Shown here piece by piece: positions 44,755 through 57,480 of a stretch of 64,000 bases of DNA. Positions within the stretch are counted from its first letter, which is position 1; each line of letters opens with the position of its first letter. The notes beneath the pieces are model-generated. The model ran no database searches. It was not told the origin of the DNA and was given only the letters and a program-made list of their open reading frames with translations. The position numbers and the translations under genes are program-made. This stretch comes from Fasciola hepatica. Its lineage: Eukaryota; Platyhelminthes; Trematoda; Plagiorchiida; Fasciolidae. Location of the stretch: assembly GCA_948099385.1 (NCBI GenBank), contig CANUEZ040000020.1:6418501-6482500 (forward strand), written 5' to 3'.

Positions 44755-46510
44755 AAAAACCGTTTTTCTGTGTTACGGCCGCGCCGATTCTCCGACGTTG
44801 AAGTTCCCAAAACGAGGAAAGGAATATTTCTGCAGAGCCCATGATAATTCCAACGTAGGGCACGTGTCCCTTTTGAAATTAGACGCTTTGACTTGCTGTA
44901 TGCTAGTCAACTCCTATATAGCCACATTGGTAACCAATTATGGCAAGGCGTTCTGAAGGGAAAGAAAGCGAAACAAATAAAATTTGCTGCGGACGTTGAC
45001 AGTATCAATAGTGCGTTCATCCACCCATCAAATGAGTCTCCGAGTTCATTCACTTCAGATGATGGCGTGTACATAGCCACGTTCTTTACGGAAAAGTATT
45101 TAGGCTTTTTCCGTACTTCCAAAATAGCCTCTGGTATTGGTCCTGGTGGCCTTTGTTCATTACTTTTGAGACATGAGGCTGTTGTTTTGACCCACTTATT
45201 TACCTCTCTCCTAAACGAATCTTTGTGCACGTATTCTCTTCCAGACTCCCGGAGAGCTGTCATTATTGTTCCTATACACTAACCTTGTAATTCTGTTTTC
45301 ATAGCTGTGCTTTTTCGTCCTATGCCCCTAACTCCATTTGGTCTTAAACTTACAGAGCCTGCCGTTCCTGAAAGTTTGGATTCTTCCATAAACTCTCCCT
45401 TACAGTCTGCCTATAACTGGAACAGATCTACAATGAAAGCCATCGCTTCCTTAGTCCACCATATAACCAAATCCTTTGATGGATCGTCGAAGTCTGTGAG
45501 ATGCGCTTTTATAGACTACTTATCAGCTCTTGATTCTATTTCACTGTCGCTCCTCTTCCGAAAGCCGGAAGTTTTTGGCTGTCTCACACTTTTATAAGCA
45601 TGACTGCCTGATTCTTTTACCAACCGAACTCGGTTCATGCGACTAGGTTTTCAAGCATCCATACCTTCAGTGAATAACTCAAGAGTGCTTTAGCAAGCTG
45701 TCCTTTCTCCTTATTTGTTTTCTCTCTACATTATTGATCTTTTGTCCAGTTCTTCTGCACATTTATTTAAATATGCTGAGGACGTGACTCTTTGTCAAGC
45801 TGTTTTTGTAACCCGGGACATTTTTACTTGTCTAGTAATATGTGCCGTATTTATGATTTATCTGTTCTATCCGAACAAACTTTAAATTTTTCCAAATGCT
45901 TTAGGAGCATATTTACCCCCTCTCGACCGGCTTACCCTTCTGACTCATCTGTCATCTCCACAGAGCCACTGGCTAGAGTAGGTTCTGTTAAATACTCAGG
46001 AACTTTTGTCGATGCAAATTTAAAGTTGTCATCTCAAGTTTCAAACTGTGTGGAGAAACTAAGCTGGCTCTCTTACCGAATCCAAAAGCTTGGGAATGGT
46101 AATGTTAAAACGTATTTCCCTGTTTACATTAGTGTTCCTCTGTTATTTTCGGTAGCTTACTGAAGAAAGATTTTAAAATTATCTGTCCAGGTTTGTCGAT
46201 TACCAGTCGATTATCTCTCATACCCTTAACTGAACTATCTGCTAAGTTGTACGAGCTACTTCTGGCCGCATGTGAAACCTTCGCTCGTAAAATCCTCGTA
46301 GACAGCCCTCACCCTTCACACAGTGGTCTATCCAAATGTAACTCTCTCATTTTTACACTTTCCTCATTTTGATCCATACCCTTGCATATTATCATCTACA
46401 AAAACTACTGTTCCATATCTAGCCAGAATCCTCACAAACCGTGCACGAGTGTTAGCAGAATTTCTGGACAGTTTGATATGTTATCATTCTTTTTTCATCC
46501 GATTGACTTG
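44755..46510 (+). pseudogene. CR1-like LINE reverse transcriptase and C-terminal region
   Basis: A LINE pol segment in order. The linker and RT start carry DDGVYIATFFTEKY and RTSKIASGIGPGGL (44,893-45,282). The fingers/palm include SAYNWNRSTMKAIASLVHHI and RCAFIDYLSALDSIS (45,307-45,597). The catalytic loop is YAED at 45,772-45,783, where an active enzyme has (F/Y)ADD. The thumb and C-terminal part include VKYSGTFVDANLKLS and LSYRIQKLG (to about 46,100), then degraded tail frames. A stop lies after 45,597, and the YADD Asp is changed, so it is dead. The first 200 bp resemble 40,715-40,925, an independent copy of the same family. Confidence 0.88.
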
Positions 46511-46706
46511 ATGAAGTGCAAAGTGCAAATCTTTTTTGACTGAAATTCGGATGTCTGTCCACGAAAATTATGATTAATACAAATACAAATATTGTGAATT
46601 TCTTCACGGTTGAGATCTTTCGCCAAAAGCTTGCTGAAACGACTATTGAATACCTGGAACAAGGATAAGCAGGGGCAGTGCTGACAGGACAAACAAACCG
46701 ATACTG

Positions 46707-47300
46707 GTGCCTCTCTCCTTACTAGTTGCTCATCCAGTCAAATCACACAAAGTACACGAGGTGAACGAACAACTTGTCAGGACCAGACTTGATAGACTCC
46801 TTGGTAAAAGTACTATTACGATTCCAACGGAAGAAGATTGCCATTATGGCCCATATGGGATCGATGTTTCACCAAATGTCCCTTCCTTAGAAGGAAAGTG
46901 ACATTCTCTGGTGAAAGAACAGACAATCTACAAGCTGCACAGAAAAATATCGGATGACAACAAACCTATTCGGATCAGCATTTTTTCAGAAATGTGCTAA
47001 CTCCGTGCTCAACCGAGCTTTCGACGACAACGCTGACAGTTGCGCCCCACCTGGTTTCGAAGAGGTAAAACGATGTTTCTACATAGACGACTGTGTCACC
47101 AGAGTCAACGGCGAAATTAGTGTCATTTGGTTTGCAGGACAGCTGAAATCTATGTTTAGGCAAAGAAGGCTTCAGGTTGACTAAGTGGGAGGTTAACAGC
47201 GTCAACTTCATTTGATCACTGCTGGAACCAGTACAGGTCACATCAGAAACTCAGCTGCCCATTCTTGATTGATCTGTTCAGCATGTGCTCAGAGTCGAAT
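46707..47300 (+). pseudogene. BEL/Pao-like reverse transcriptase fragment
   Basis: The frame 46,954-47,184 contains FGSAFFQKCANSVLNRAFDDN, then CFYIDDCVTRVN with the YIDD box followed by Cys. The next frame holds FRLTKWEVNSV. F(G/S)xxSSPxxAxxxLxxxAxDN, YVDDCL and GGFxLTKWxSN are the usual RT motifs of BEL/Pao elements; other LTR groups read differently there. A frameshift lies between YIDDC and LTKW. The upstream frame at 46,707-46,901 may belong to it but is not diagnostic. Confidence 0.7.
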
Positions 47301-47309
47301 GAAAAGTAG

Positions 47310-47825
47310 ATACTGTGCAGCTCTGTTTTTAAGTTCGTTGAATAACCTATAAGTTCACTATTTTTTTGCCCGTTATATTCAGTCAATATTTGAACTATCT
47401 AATCTAGATGAGTAGAATGACTCTGAATCAGAAAAGAATCAAGTCATGATATTTATTGACTAATCCGTCTGAACTCATCAGAACATTGTAGCAACAGCAA
47501 AAGGTAATTTTGGAACCACATCAGCGATAGGAAAAGATGGGAGAAATATCAACTACATATCTCTCTTGTGGTAATCTCATAGGCAACGATCTGATATTCA
47601 TTAACGAAATTAAGGGAATCTCTTACTGATAGCATTCGGAAAGTTATTTACGAAGCAGAAGTTAGCGTTACCTTCACTTCGTGGTACTGACGATACAAAG
47701 ATGTTTTCTGGTTGTTGGTGCATCCTTGGATGAGCGACTGAAAAAGTGTTTGCTAAGCCAGAAGCCAAAACCTGAAGAATGTCAATGTTTTGAACTTTAG
47801 ACACCACAGACGATCAATTCAAATC
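47310..47825. other. No confident feature
   Basis: Between the BEL/Pao-like and gypsy fragments. A 65-codon minus frame at 47,610-47,807 looks partly protein-like (ASGLANTFSVAHPRMHQQPE) but I recognise no family. Confidence 0.4.
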
Positions 47826-49285
47826 CCTTAATTTTATCGCTGGTTTGATGTCTTTAGATGACGCTGAACTTCGCACGAAGCTGCTGGCAAATCTGGACTC
47901 TTCAGAGAATCAATCCGTACAAGACCTAGCTGTTGACCTTATCAGACTCGAATTTAAAAGGGGATGTTACAATGATACGAAACACATAAGCGTTTACTAA
48001 CAATTTAACTGTAGAGAAAGTAACTCAAAATACAGACTATCAACCACGCAAATTGCTTCAAAAGGCATCATCCCGACGCCCGCCCTCTGTCTTTTGGACA
48101 GTGGAGAATGACACGTAATCCAGTGTTGTTGTTACAGGTAACATTTATGTTAGGAATGGGGACGTATGGAGTATATAGAAACCTTTTGTAGGCACCCACA
48201 AAACGGAAAGCCGGTGAATAACTTCAGTGCATTTCGTCACATAAGACTCTAATTTATTGCCGTATTCGTAGCCGCGAGCCCTTCTGTCAGCCAACTGCGG
48301 AAATACGTAACACCTACTGTGAAAGGCCATCCTATAACCCTACAGCTGGACACAGTATGAAACAAAACAGTCACTTCGCACTCAACTTGGATTTCTCTTG
48401 GAAAGCGCCACACAATGCTACATACCGTGTTGTTCGAAAAGCCACTAGAGAGCTAGAATTTTGATTTCATTTTTTTACAACTACGGTAATGGCATTTTTT
48501 ATACGTCTACCTCTGGCAATTGAAATTTCTTCGGTAGTGATTGGACAACTAAGTTCCGGTTATGGAATGTACCTTGAAGTCCAATTTGTGATGCAAATGT
48601 TCTGCTATCAGTGTTACGCTTACATATATCTCATGAATCTGACGTTGCAAACATCACCTACACACCAGCCGTTGACGATACTCAAAAATGTCAATAAGGC
48701 TTAGGGTTGTAAACTGAGGCTAAACCCATCCTTCACCAAAACCAGGGTACTAAACCAATTTTCCGTCCAAAACAGCCAGTTTCATGGGCAGTGTTAAAAT
48801 CCATAGATAAAGAACCTGAAAGGTTGCAGATAGCAGAAGCATTTACATAAATAATTTCTTTTGGGCAGCCTCATTTGTAGTAGTTCGGTAGACAGTTGGT
48901 TCTGTTTGAATAAATGCATATTTCTCCACTGGACTTAATGATGGATTAAAAGAACATCAATATCCCTTGATAACCTCAGATGATCTGTTTTCCAAACTAA
49001 ACGGAGGCAAAATATTTTGGAAAATGTATTCGTCTAATGTCCATCCCTAGGTTGAAGTGAATATTGCATGCAGACTGCATCAAAGCAATAGATTGCCATT
49101 CGGATTAAAGTGCACTTCAGCCGTATTCCAGTAGAACATTGACACAAAGCTGACTGATCTTCCATTCATATTGTCCTACATGGGTGATACTGTTATTGTG
49201 AGCGTGCGGAGAACTGAACCTGAGTAATACTTCGACGTAGTGCTCCATTACATCCGGATTCATTTATTCGGATTCACGATATGAT
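47826..49285 (+). pseudogene. Decayed Ty3/gypsy gag-protease-RT fragment
   Basis: In order on the plus strand: Gag end SLDDAELRTKLLANLDSSE and DLAVDLIRLE (47,850-47,955), protease piece TPTVKGHPITLQLDT with SHSTWISLGK (48,310-48,410), then RT. The RT reads FSTGLNDGLKEHQYPL, SDDLFSKLNGGKIFWKM, RLPFGLKCTSAVFQ and LSYMGDTVIVS, where the YxDD box is replaced by YMGD (about 49,180). Stops and deletions interrupt it. This is a different gypsy lineage from the complete element. Nothing of RNase H or integrase follows. Confidence 0.85.
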
Positions 49286-49454
49286 CGTTTTTTCTCCCAA
49301 GCATACGATCTCTGTTTCACCACTGATAAAACGGACTACACCCAAACCCCCTCCCTCCCAAGGTGGTGCCTGTTTTAAATTGCCCCATGTAGGCCAGGAA
49401 AAGTACTTCGCTGCTCGAGAGCCGTGCAGTTTTATTTTCTCTGACCACTGTGAT

Positions 49455-49680
49455 GATACTTGTAACTAGTCTACACACACAACGTATTTGTCTGACTGGA
49501 GTGTGCAACCAAATATTCTACTGGGCTGGTGTTGACGCTAAACACCGCTTGACGGAATTTATCCCCCTTTTCGTGGAGCCACGTCATCGACCGGTTGTCC
49601 TGTCACTCGCGTTTCCGTTTTCTCAAGACTTGGGCTTGGTGCAGGATAGGCTGTGCATACGCATTCCGTGACTCACTCTA
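49455..49680 (+). repeat. R2-type repeat fragment
   Basis: Aligns with 43,545-43,790, including the TTGACG-AATTTAT, CCACG-CATCGA-CGGTT-TCCTGTCACT and TTGGGCT blocks. It is more G+C rich and diverged from the copies in segment B. Confidence 0.6.
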
Positions 49681-50524
<844 letters not shown>

Positions 50525-50649
50525 CCTGAGTTCAGGCTGTATGCTGAACAAAACACTGTGCAATCAGGGAGGAATAAGTCAAACAGAAACCGTGAAATAG
50601 GACACCCCGGTTGAACTTCATTTGAAACTACAAAAGGAGGGGGGGGGGA

Positions 50650-52280
50650 GTTTACCGTGAGCTCTTACTCGTCCCGAAGTATGGCTGTAGAAGGAGCAGA
50701 TGGCTGATGCTTACTTGTCAGGAACTCCATTTCTCAACCGGCATTTCCACACAGCAGTCCTGTCAACTAAATCGAAGGCTGATCCGATACGTCTAAATCT
50801 TCGAAGCAATCTGGATTAAACTGATTCCTCTATGAGTGCTACAGATAATTCGTGAATCTACAAATTTCAGCCTCACTGCTCGCATCCAGGGACAAGGATT
50901 ATTGGGCACAACATTTATCAAGAGGTATGGCAGTCAGTGCAGGAGGACAGTTGAATTTCAAATCGAAGTTTACACCCCATCATTAAGGTCGCCGATGGGG
51001 ATTTTGAATAGGTGTTCTGTCGGCTTCGTAGATGGTCTCGCTCACACTGGGTCGTGTGGTACTGGTGTTGCGCATAAGGTGGAACAGTTTTCGACAATTC
51101 CCCCTGACAACAGCTGATTCCATCTCAGCAATGTGTTTCGATCACAAGTTCTCGCGATCGTTTCTTAGGCTGGCAGTGAGCTCATGTCTTAGGGCCAGAC
51201 GAGTTTCGTTGGCAGCTAAGTCCGCGGGGAATGAATTACTAGTATTCTGAAGTTGAAGGGAGTTCGCCTTCATCCGATAAGTGACCGGTCTGGAAGTAGT
51301 GCTGCAACTAGGCAGAGAAGAAGAAGGCAGGACTGATTTCAAGAGAGCCCAGCTTTGCTCAATAGGGCACAGTGAGATAGTGCTCAATCTATCTTTCACT
51401 TCATTTTGGACTCTGTCCAGTAATTTGGGCTGTGGTGGTCGGGTGATATCAACTCTCGACATCATCTTCCTAGTCGTCCAATCAAAGCACATAGTTAGTG
51501 TGGCAAACACCACTGCGTGATCAGAATCAAGACTGGTTCCGCGGTATGAACGGCAATTTTGTATATAGCCTCTCCGTCTGTAGCTAGTCACATTATGATC
51601 TATCTGGGCCCAATCTTGATATGAAGAAGGAGGTTGCTAGATGACCGAGCAGCGCTTTGTGTTTCTAAGGTTGCTGCTAAATAGAAATACTCGATGATGA
51701 GAACATAGATTTATCAGCCTTTCACCGTTACCCGAGCGGCCACATTTAAGGCCAAAGTGACCCCCTAGATGATGTTCACTAGGCGCAATACTACAGACCC
51801 TGGAATTAAAGTCTTCTGCTGGAACGATGATGTCCGTCCTCCGAGCTGTTCTTATCAGGTCGTGAAAGCCATGGTAAGACCTATCCTTTGTGACATCCGA
51901 ACTACAATATTTGATGGCTTACCCAGAAATCACGAACAGTCTTCTCCCTTCAGCTCGTGTTCTACTTGATGTGCGTGAATCTCCGATTTGTACAGCACAT
52001 AGTTGACTATCAAATGAAATTCATTCTAGAATATTAGCTTCGACTCTACAGTTCAAAACTATTCCATTACCTGCTTGGTCGAAGGCCTCATCTTCAGGGT
52101 CTCCAGAACAATGCAAATGAAACATAATTACCTTTTGGGTCACTGATAAATTTGTTGTGTGACTGGGGTCTTGAATGCTCGTCTGTTGTAGGCAGTAGAT
52201 ATCAACAACAACAACAACAAACTTCTCTAAGGTCCTAGTAAGCCCAGCTTGTTGACCTGTGTACATCAGAGTGCGCATGT
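50650..52280 (-). pseudogene. RTE-like LINE endonuclease and RT start
   Basis: On the minus strand from 52,278: MRTLMYTGQQAGLTRTL and DIYCLQQTSIQDPS begin an RTE-type AP-endonuclease (normally NVRTL, ETR-IQDPS). HCSGDPEDEAFDQAGNGIVL follows, then decayed frames with DFNSRV (for GDFN). QIDHNVTSYRRRGYIQNCRSY and GTSLDSDHAVVFATL, the SDH end of the endonuclease, lie at about 51,610-51,500. RT pieces follow (FDLVDRTAVWKCRLRNGVPDK near 50,760, [10 protein letters not shown] near 50,670). Many stops are present. The motifs fit the RTE clade (SR2 in schistosomes). It ends close to the (TA)n tract. Confidence 0.85.
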
Positions 52281-52289
52281 TATACGTCG

Positions 52290-52935
52290 CAAGTCTGAAA
52301 GATGAGCGTGATCAGGGAGCGGTGCTGATTCAGAGAGTGGGAAGTTGGCCCCTTTAGTACATCTTGGACTGTGCCTCGATTCTGTATCAATCTTAAGGAA
52401 AGAAGATAAGGAAACGGGTGAGATTTTTGGTGGTTTTACACTCAACGGAAGGTAAGCAGAGTGATTTTTGATCTGTTCATCGAAGTTGAATGCAATTTAG
52501 TAATTACTTGATTAGTTTATCGGTGCCATACTGCCAGGTTGCCAAGGTCGAAGCAGGTGGATTTTAGGGATCCAAGACGGGAGCTTTTAGTCATCCTAAG
52601 ACCAACCCGCAAGCCATCGGGACGGAGACTGAGACCCGTAACCCCTTGGAGGCCGGTGACTGACTGCTCCGTTCATACGCTATTCGGAGAAGCCAAACAT
52701 CCTGGGTGCCCAGTGCGCCTTTCCCCCAAAGAAGCCGGTGGGCATACTGTCGTACGCCTCATTCGCCACCCACGATGTCTTTGGAATCATAGTTTAGTCA
52801 TTCCCCCCAGACTGACTATTGGTCAGCTAACCCGGTGGAGAGCTCCGGGCATTTGCTTTTGCGCTCTCAATTTAGTGGGAACACCTCCTCCACAGGAAGG
52901 CCATCAGTAGGACTCCATCACGAAGGCTGATGCAG
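52290..52935 (-). mobile_element. Probable 5' region of the RTE-like LINE
   Basis: G+C-rich sequence (especially 52,540-52,930) directly upstream of the RTE-like endonuclease in its sense direction, unlike the AT-rich surroundings. It is interpreted as the untranslated or promoter part. A plus-strand frame of 123 codons at 52,539-52,910 is likely incidental. A (CAA)n run lies at 52,201-52,222. Confidence 0.5.
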
Positions 52936-53139
52936 AACCACGGTAATATGGGAGCATTTCAAGAAGCATTCAGGAAGATTAGCCATTTTGAAGTCTGAGA
53001 CACCCAACCCAGATCATGCTGAGGCATCTTGGAGAAGAATAACATAAGTAAGTCTCCCAAACTTCCAAGTTCATGCTGTCTAACGAGCGGAGGCTTTCAG
53101 TGTGATATCGACCTATCAGTAAAATGCTATCCTTCGGTC

Positions 53140-53400
53140 GTAATAGGAAGTGCGATTCGCGGCATTTGGGTATCGATTTGGTTTTATCCATCTGATCTAT
53201 TTGAAGTATCTAAACGTCGAGCTCATTTACGTTCACTGAAAGACGAACTCAGCGATAGGTTGTTCTGTGTCTCATAACGGTTGGGTCATAACAGTGATGC
53301 TATCCGAGAACTCAATGTCCGAACAGCAAAGGGCCACAGTCGAGCAGACAGGCATCAGATCGGCCTACCTGAAGTTGATCTCCCGTTCCTTAAAGTGCAG
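53140..53400 (+). repeat. Dispersed repeat shared with 11,980-12,220
   Basis: Inverted relative to the copy at 12 kb. The blocks GGTTGTTCTGTGTCTCATAAC and ACTCAATGTCCGAACAGCAA are common to both. Confidence 0.75.
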
Positions 53401-56400
53401 CGAAAGTTATTTGTGGTACAGACCATCTGCCCGGGGGAGGAGCGCAAAACTCCGTCCATGTTATTCTGCTTACTGTGTTTTCCTATCAACTACTATTAGA
53501 GTAGTTACACTTCATGCTGACTTATTTCAGGTCTTCAATCTTTCTCAATAGCTCCTCTGATTTCTGCTCCGACTGGTCAGTCATCGTGAAATCTGTCACT
53601 AATTCCTATTAATCAGAATTAAAACAGCCGCATAGTTCTTCCATATTTTTGAATGACGAGCTTAGGGTTAATATTCTATGACGAATGTTGTCGCTACAAT
53701 TTTTGTCTGTATACCCCAAGTTTCGAAAATCGTTGGAGGTATGCCATCTCGTATTTAGAAATCTCACTCCATATTGTTTGAGCTTTGCTACCATAAATAC
53801 TATCATCTTCACGATTTTTCGGCCAGCCACAACCAGAGCCTCAAAGCTATTCTTCAAACAACTTTAGACATAAGCAACTCTCGGGACTGCAAGAATAACT
53901 AACACGTGATTTCTTTATTTGGATGCCGTCTGGAGAAAACTTAGAAATCTCCCCTACTATCTTCAGTACTTTGTTATCATCCTAGCCACATCCCAGCCTT
54001 TCTGGGCTCTTTTGTTTGGGTCATTTTGCTTCATGTCTCGACCACCTATTAGATGTTTTATCAATGGAAACGATTATTACTGAAAATGGTAGTGTAACTG
54101 ATGAACGATAGCAGACAGAATAAAATTAGTAATCTTTAGGCAAGGTGAAATGCAATATTTCCGAGTGGTCACAACAGAAATGCGTCGGTACAAACATGTC
54201 AGATTTCAACAAATGTCACTCACAATGGGTCGGGAAATAAGCACGTAGTTTCATTGAATATATCAGATACATGTGAATAGGGGACAAATGTAGTTTCTGG
54301 AAAAGCACGAAATTTACTGTCCTGGTTGAGGAACGTTTGATCAATCGGACAGAGTTAAATTCTTCTGCAGAAGAGCAACAATAATCCAAGAATTAAAACG
54401 GAATTTGCGGACACTGCTGCCAGTTATTGTCACGAGTTATTAGTGCGGAAGTATATATATTTAACGTTTCACCTTCAGCTATACCGGAGAATAACAGAGC
54501 AAAACGAGGAAAAGTTTGGCCTATGACTTCCTTAAGCTTTCACGATGGAGTGCCAAAGATTGTTCGGTTAGATTAAAACTTGATACAAGTGACCCTGGTT
54601 GGTCCAAACACTTCGGTAATGTAACATTGTATGTCTGTGAAAATTTGGGAAAATGTGAGATGTTTTGTGAATGAAGTCATTTATTTCATTTGACTTTTTC
54701 TAAGACCATTGTAGAGCCAAATGTAAGGTAAACGTGCGTACGAACATGTGCGCTTCTACAACCCGTAAAATATATACAGTTCCGTGAAAACATTCCGGTC
54801 AATCTACCCAATTTCCGTCATAAAGAATCGGCAAGAGCCATATACATGCTCTTATAGGCGTACACCGGATAAATGATATTTGTATGTAGATATATTCATG
54901 TATGTATATTGTTTACTGGGAGTGCACAACAATCAAATGAGTGTGTCCAGTACTACCGAATACAAATATCTGATGAGTTATAATAACTACGCAATGGTCT
55001 TGTACATCCGAAACAATTTTCGCCCACACTTCGATGTACAAGTTTCGATCCAATTTTCTGGTATTATCGAAATTCGGTTTGAGTGGTCGTTTTTCCGATT
55101 CTTCTATCCTCTACACACAAGGCTGCATCCTGACACGAATGTCCCATGCTACCTGCTTGGTGGTTATTTGATGTATAGGTATTTCAGTTTGACTTTCATT
55201 TCAATGGCAAACCTACCACGATAAATGCAACAGACTTACCAGTATGACGTCGATCTGTAAACATGTAAGAATGTGAACCGAAAGAAGATACATTGAAGGT
55301 ATTCATAAACCTGAGATGTTCTACTATTATGTTCCCTATGAAAATGATTTCTTGAATATTGACACCTTGCTTTATCTTTATTCCCAGCGATCTATATCAT
55401 CGTTTTGAGTATAGAATACAACAATCCAGTTGTGAAACCAATAGTTGACCTGTGCTCTATTACGCGCATCAGTGTCGCTCTCAAATGACAAAATGACGGA
55501 AATGCGGAAGCTTATTCATCCAGTTAGTATGAATATATTTGCAATTAACTTTGGGCCAAAGTTTACCGCTCCAGGATTCCACGACTCTGCTACCGTGAAA
55601 GCACATAACAAATAAATACCTGAGTCCTTGGTTACAAGATGAATGTTCTCAGGTGGGGAATAACCTGACAAATTAGTGGGCAGAAAATTCATTTTTCCAG
55701 CAAAACTTCTGATTTGACAGTTTGGAAACATTCCTTTTTCAGCCTCACGAATCTTGCGTAATGAATTAGCTACGCCGGAAGTATATAAGATGAGTACCCT
55801 TAGGAGTTCCGATTCATCAGCAACTATTTTCTCAGCCCTCTAATACTCACGAAAGAGTATATAAAATAAATCTCTATCCAAATCGAAAGACATCTTTATC
55901 CAGACTGATCCATGATTGCAACAATTGGCCAACGGTGCTGCAAATATTAGGATGATTTCCGATGGTCCGGAAGACGAATCAATTTTACTTGCCTCTTCCT
56001 ACTTCACAGTGGCTTTTGGAAATAACTGAGAAATCTATGGATAACTATACTCCTCTATCGAAGTTCGCTGCATATAAAAATGGCAATACATCAATACCCG
56101 AGTGAAATATATTAGCTTTTGTTCATCGAGTCTTGCTGTGATGCCATTTTTATGTGAGCTATGCGAAAAATACGGATTTATCCGAAGAACAATTCCGTGT
56201 AATATCTGTCACAGAAACTGTTTTCTTTCCGAAAGCACTTTCCCCTAGGATTCGAAATGCATGGGGGGGGAACTCCCAGTGTGATTAGCATTCGGTAGTC
56301 CGTGACAAAAAAAGGTTTTTGAGAACTCTACATTAAAAGTTTTGAAAATCAGTTTCACTCAACTTCTTACCTAATTTCGAACAACAAAAGTTAAGCAAAT

Positions 56401-57480
56401 GTATCATCGTACTGCCTGCTTTTTGATTCACGTTATTCTTTAGCTAGTGGTTGAATTACTGCTTCCAAGTAGTTTGTTCGTAAAAGGATGATATACTTCT
56501 ACTTTTACTTGTACTCGACTAACACGTGCGAGACGGTAAACAGTGACATGCATTTCTTGTGACACACACCAGGTCCGAATACTGGATGAAGGCCTAGAAG
56601 CTCTACTTCCGCTTTGCCGAATTTCCCCGTTATCGGCTGGGCCCGTACGAGTGTTAAGTCACGTGCGAATATCAGAATATTACACCTGCGTATTCGATCG
56701 CAGGAGTTTCCAGGGTCATTGTAGCGTTGGACTTTGTTTTAGGTGAATAATATGTATAAGATGGGTGATTTGATACAATATCCATGCCAGCAACCCACCA
56801 TGAATTCCAATATGAAAATTAAATAAGCGTCTCCAAATTATGCGAAAGTAGATGGAAACAATCCAGAGAAAATTTCGTTGAAGATTGATACTGTTTGATA
56901 CCCAAAAATGAGTCACCAAAAAATAATGAGTCTATTGACATCTTAAAACTGGAAAAGTATTCGGAAGTTTTCATATTGTGTGTACCAGTTTCATGCTTCC
57001 TGCTTATCAAATTACTGCTCTCAAGCAGTCCATGACTACCCACAGTAAGCTCTCTTCTCACTCATTCGATTGTAAACCGGTCTTGTGAAAGGTTATCCAT
57101 GATTGCTGAAACGACGACAGACTGCCATCATTTCCAACAATACAGTTACCGATCATCGAACACTCATTGCATATTAAATCATGTGTTAATCAAACCCACC
57201 GTACTAATACAGAGATGACCATTCATTTGAACTTGAGGTGTTTGACATGCCCCATGATTTATTGTGTTATCTCAATTCACCTCAGTTTGGCTGTTATCAG
57301 TCTCCATATCGTAGGCTCGGTGGATGTGCACTGCTGATGATTCCTCACAGGGATAAAACAAACGTGCAGTGCTTCCATGGATTTCGTCATTAGATAAGCT
57401 TCCGTAAAGCCTGATGAATCATTTTCTAATCCCTATATATATATAAGTACATATCATTTCATATTTGGCGCACCCCACTC
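53401..57480. other. About 4 kb without recognisable gene or repeat
   Basis: AT-rich, with open frames of at most 114 codons (54,880-55,224 plus). The frames at 53,609-53,857, 55,516-55,731 and 56,819-57,061 (all minus) show no domain motifs. No second copy of this stretch was noticed in the window. It may be true single-copy intergenic DNA or intron. Confidence 0.5.

Noticed and set aside
52539..52910. 123-codon GC-rich plus-strand frame as a host gene
   Set aside because: It lies directly upstream of the minus-strand RTE-like LINE and is better explained as its GC-rich 5' region.
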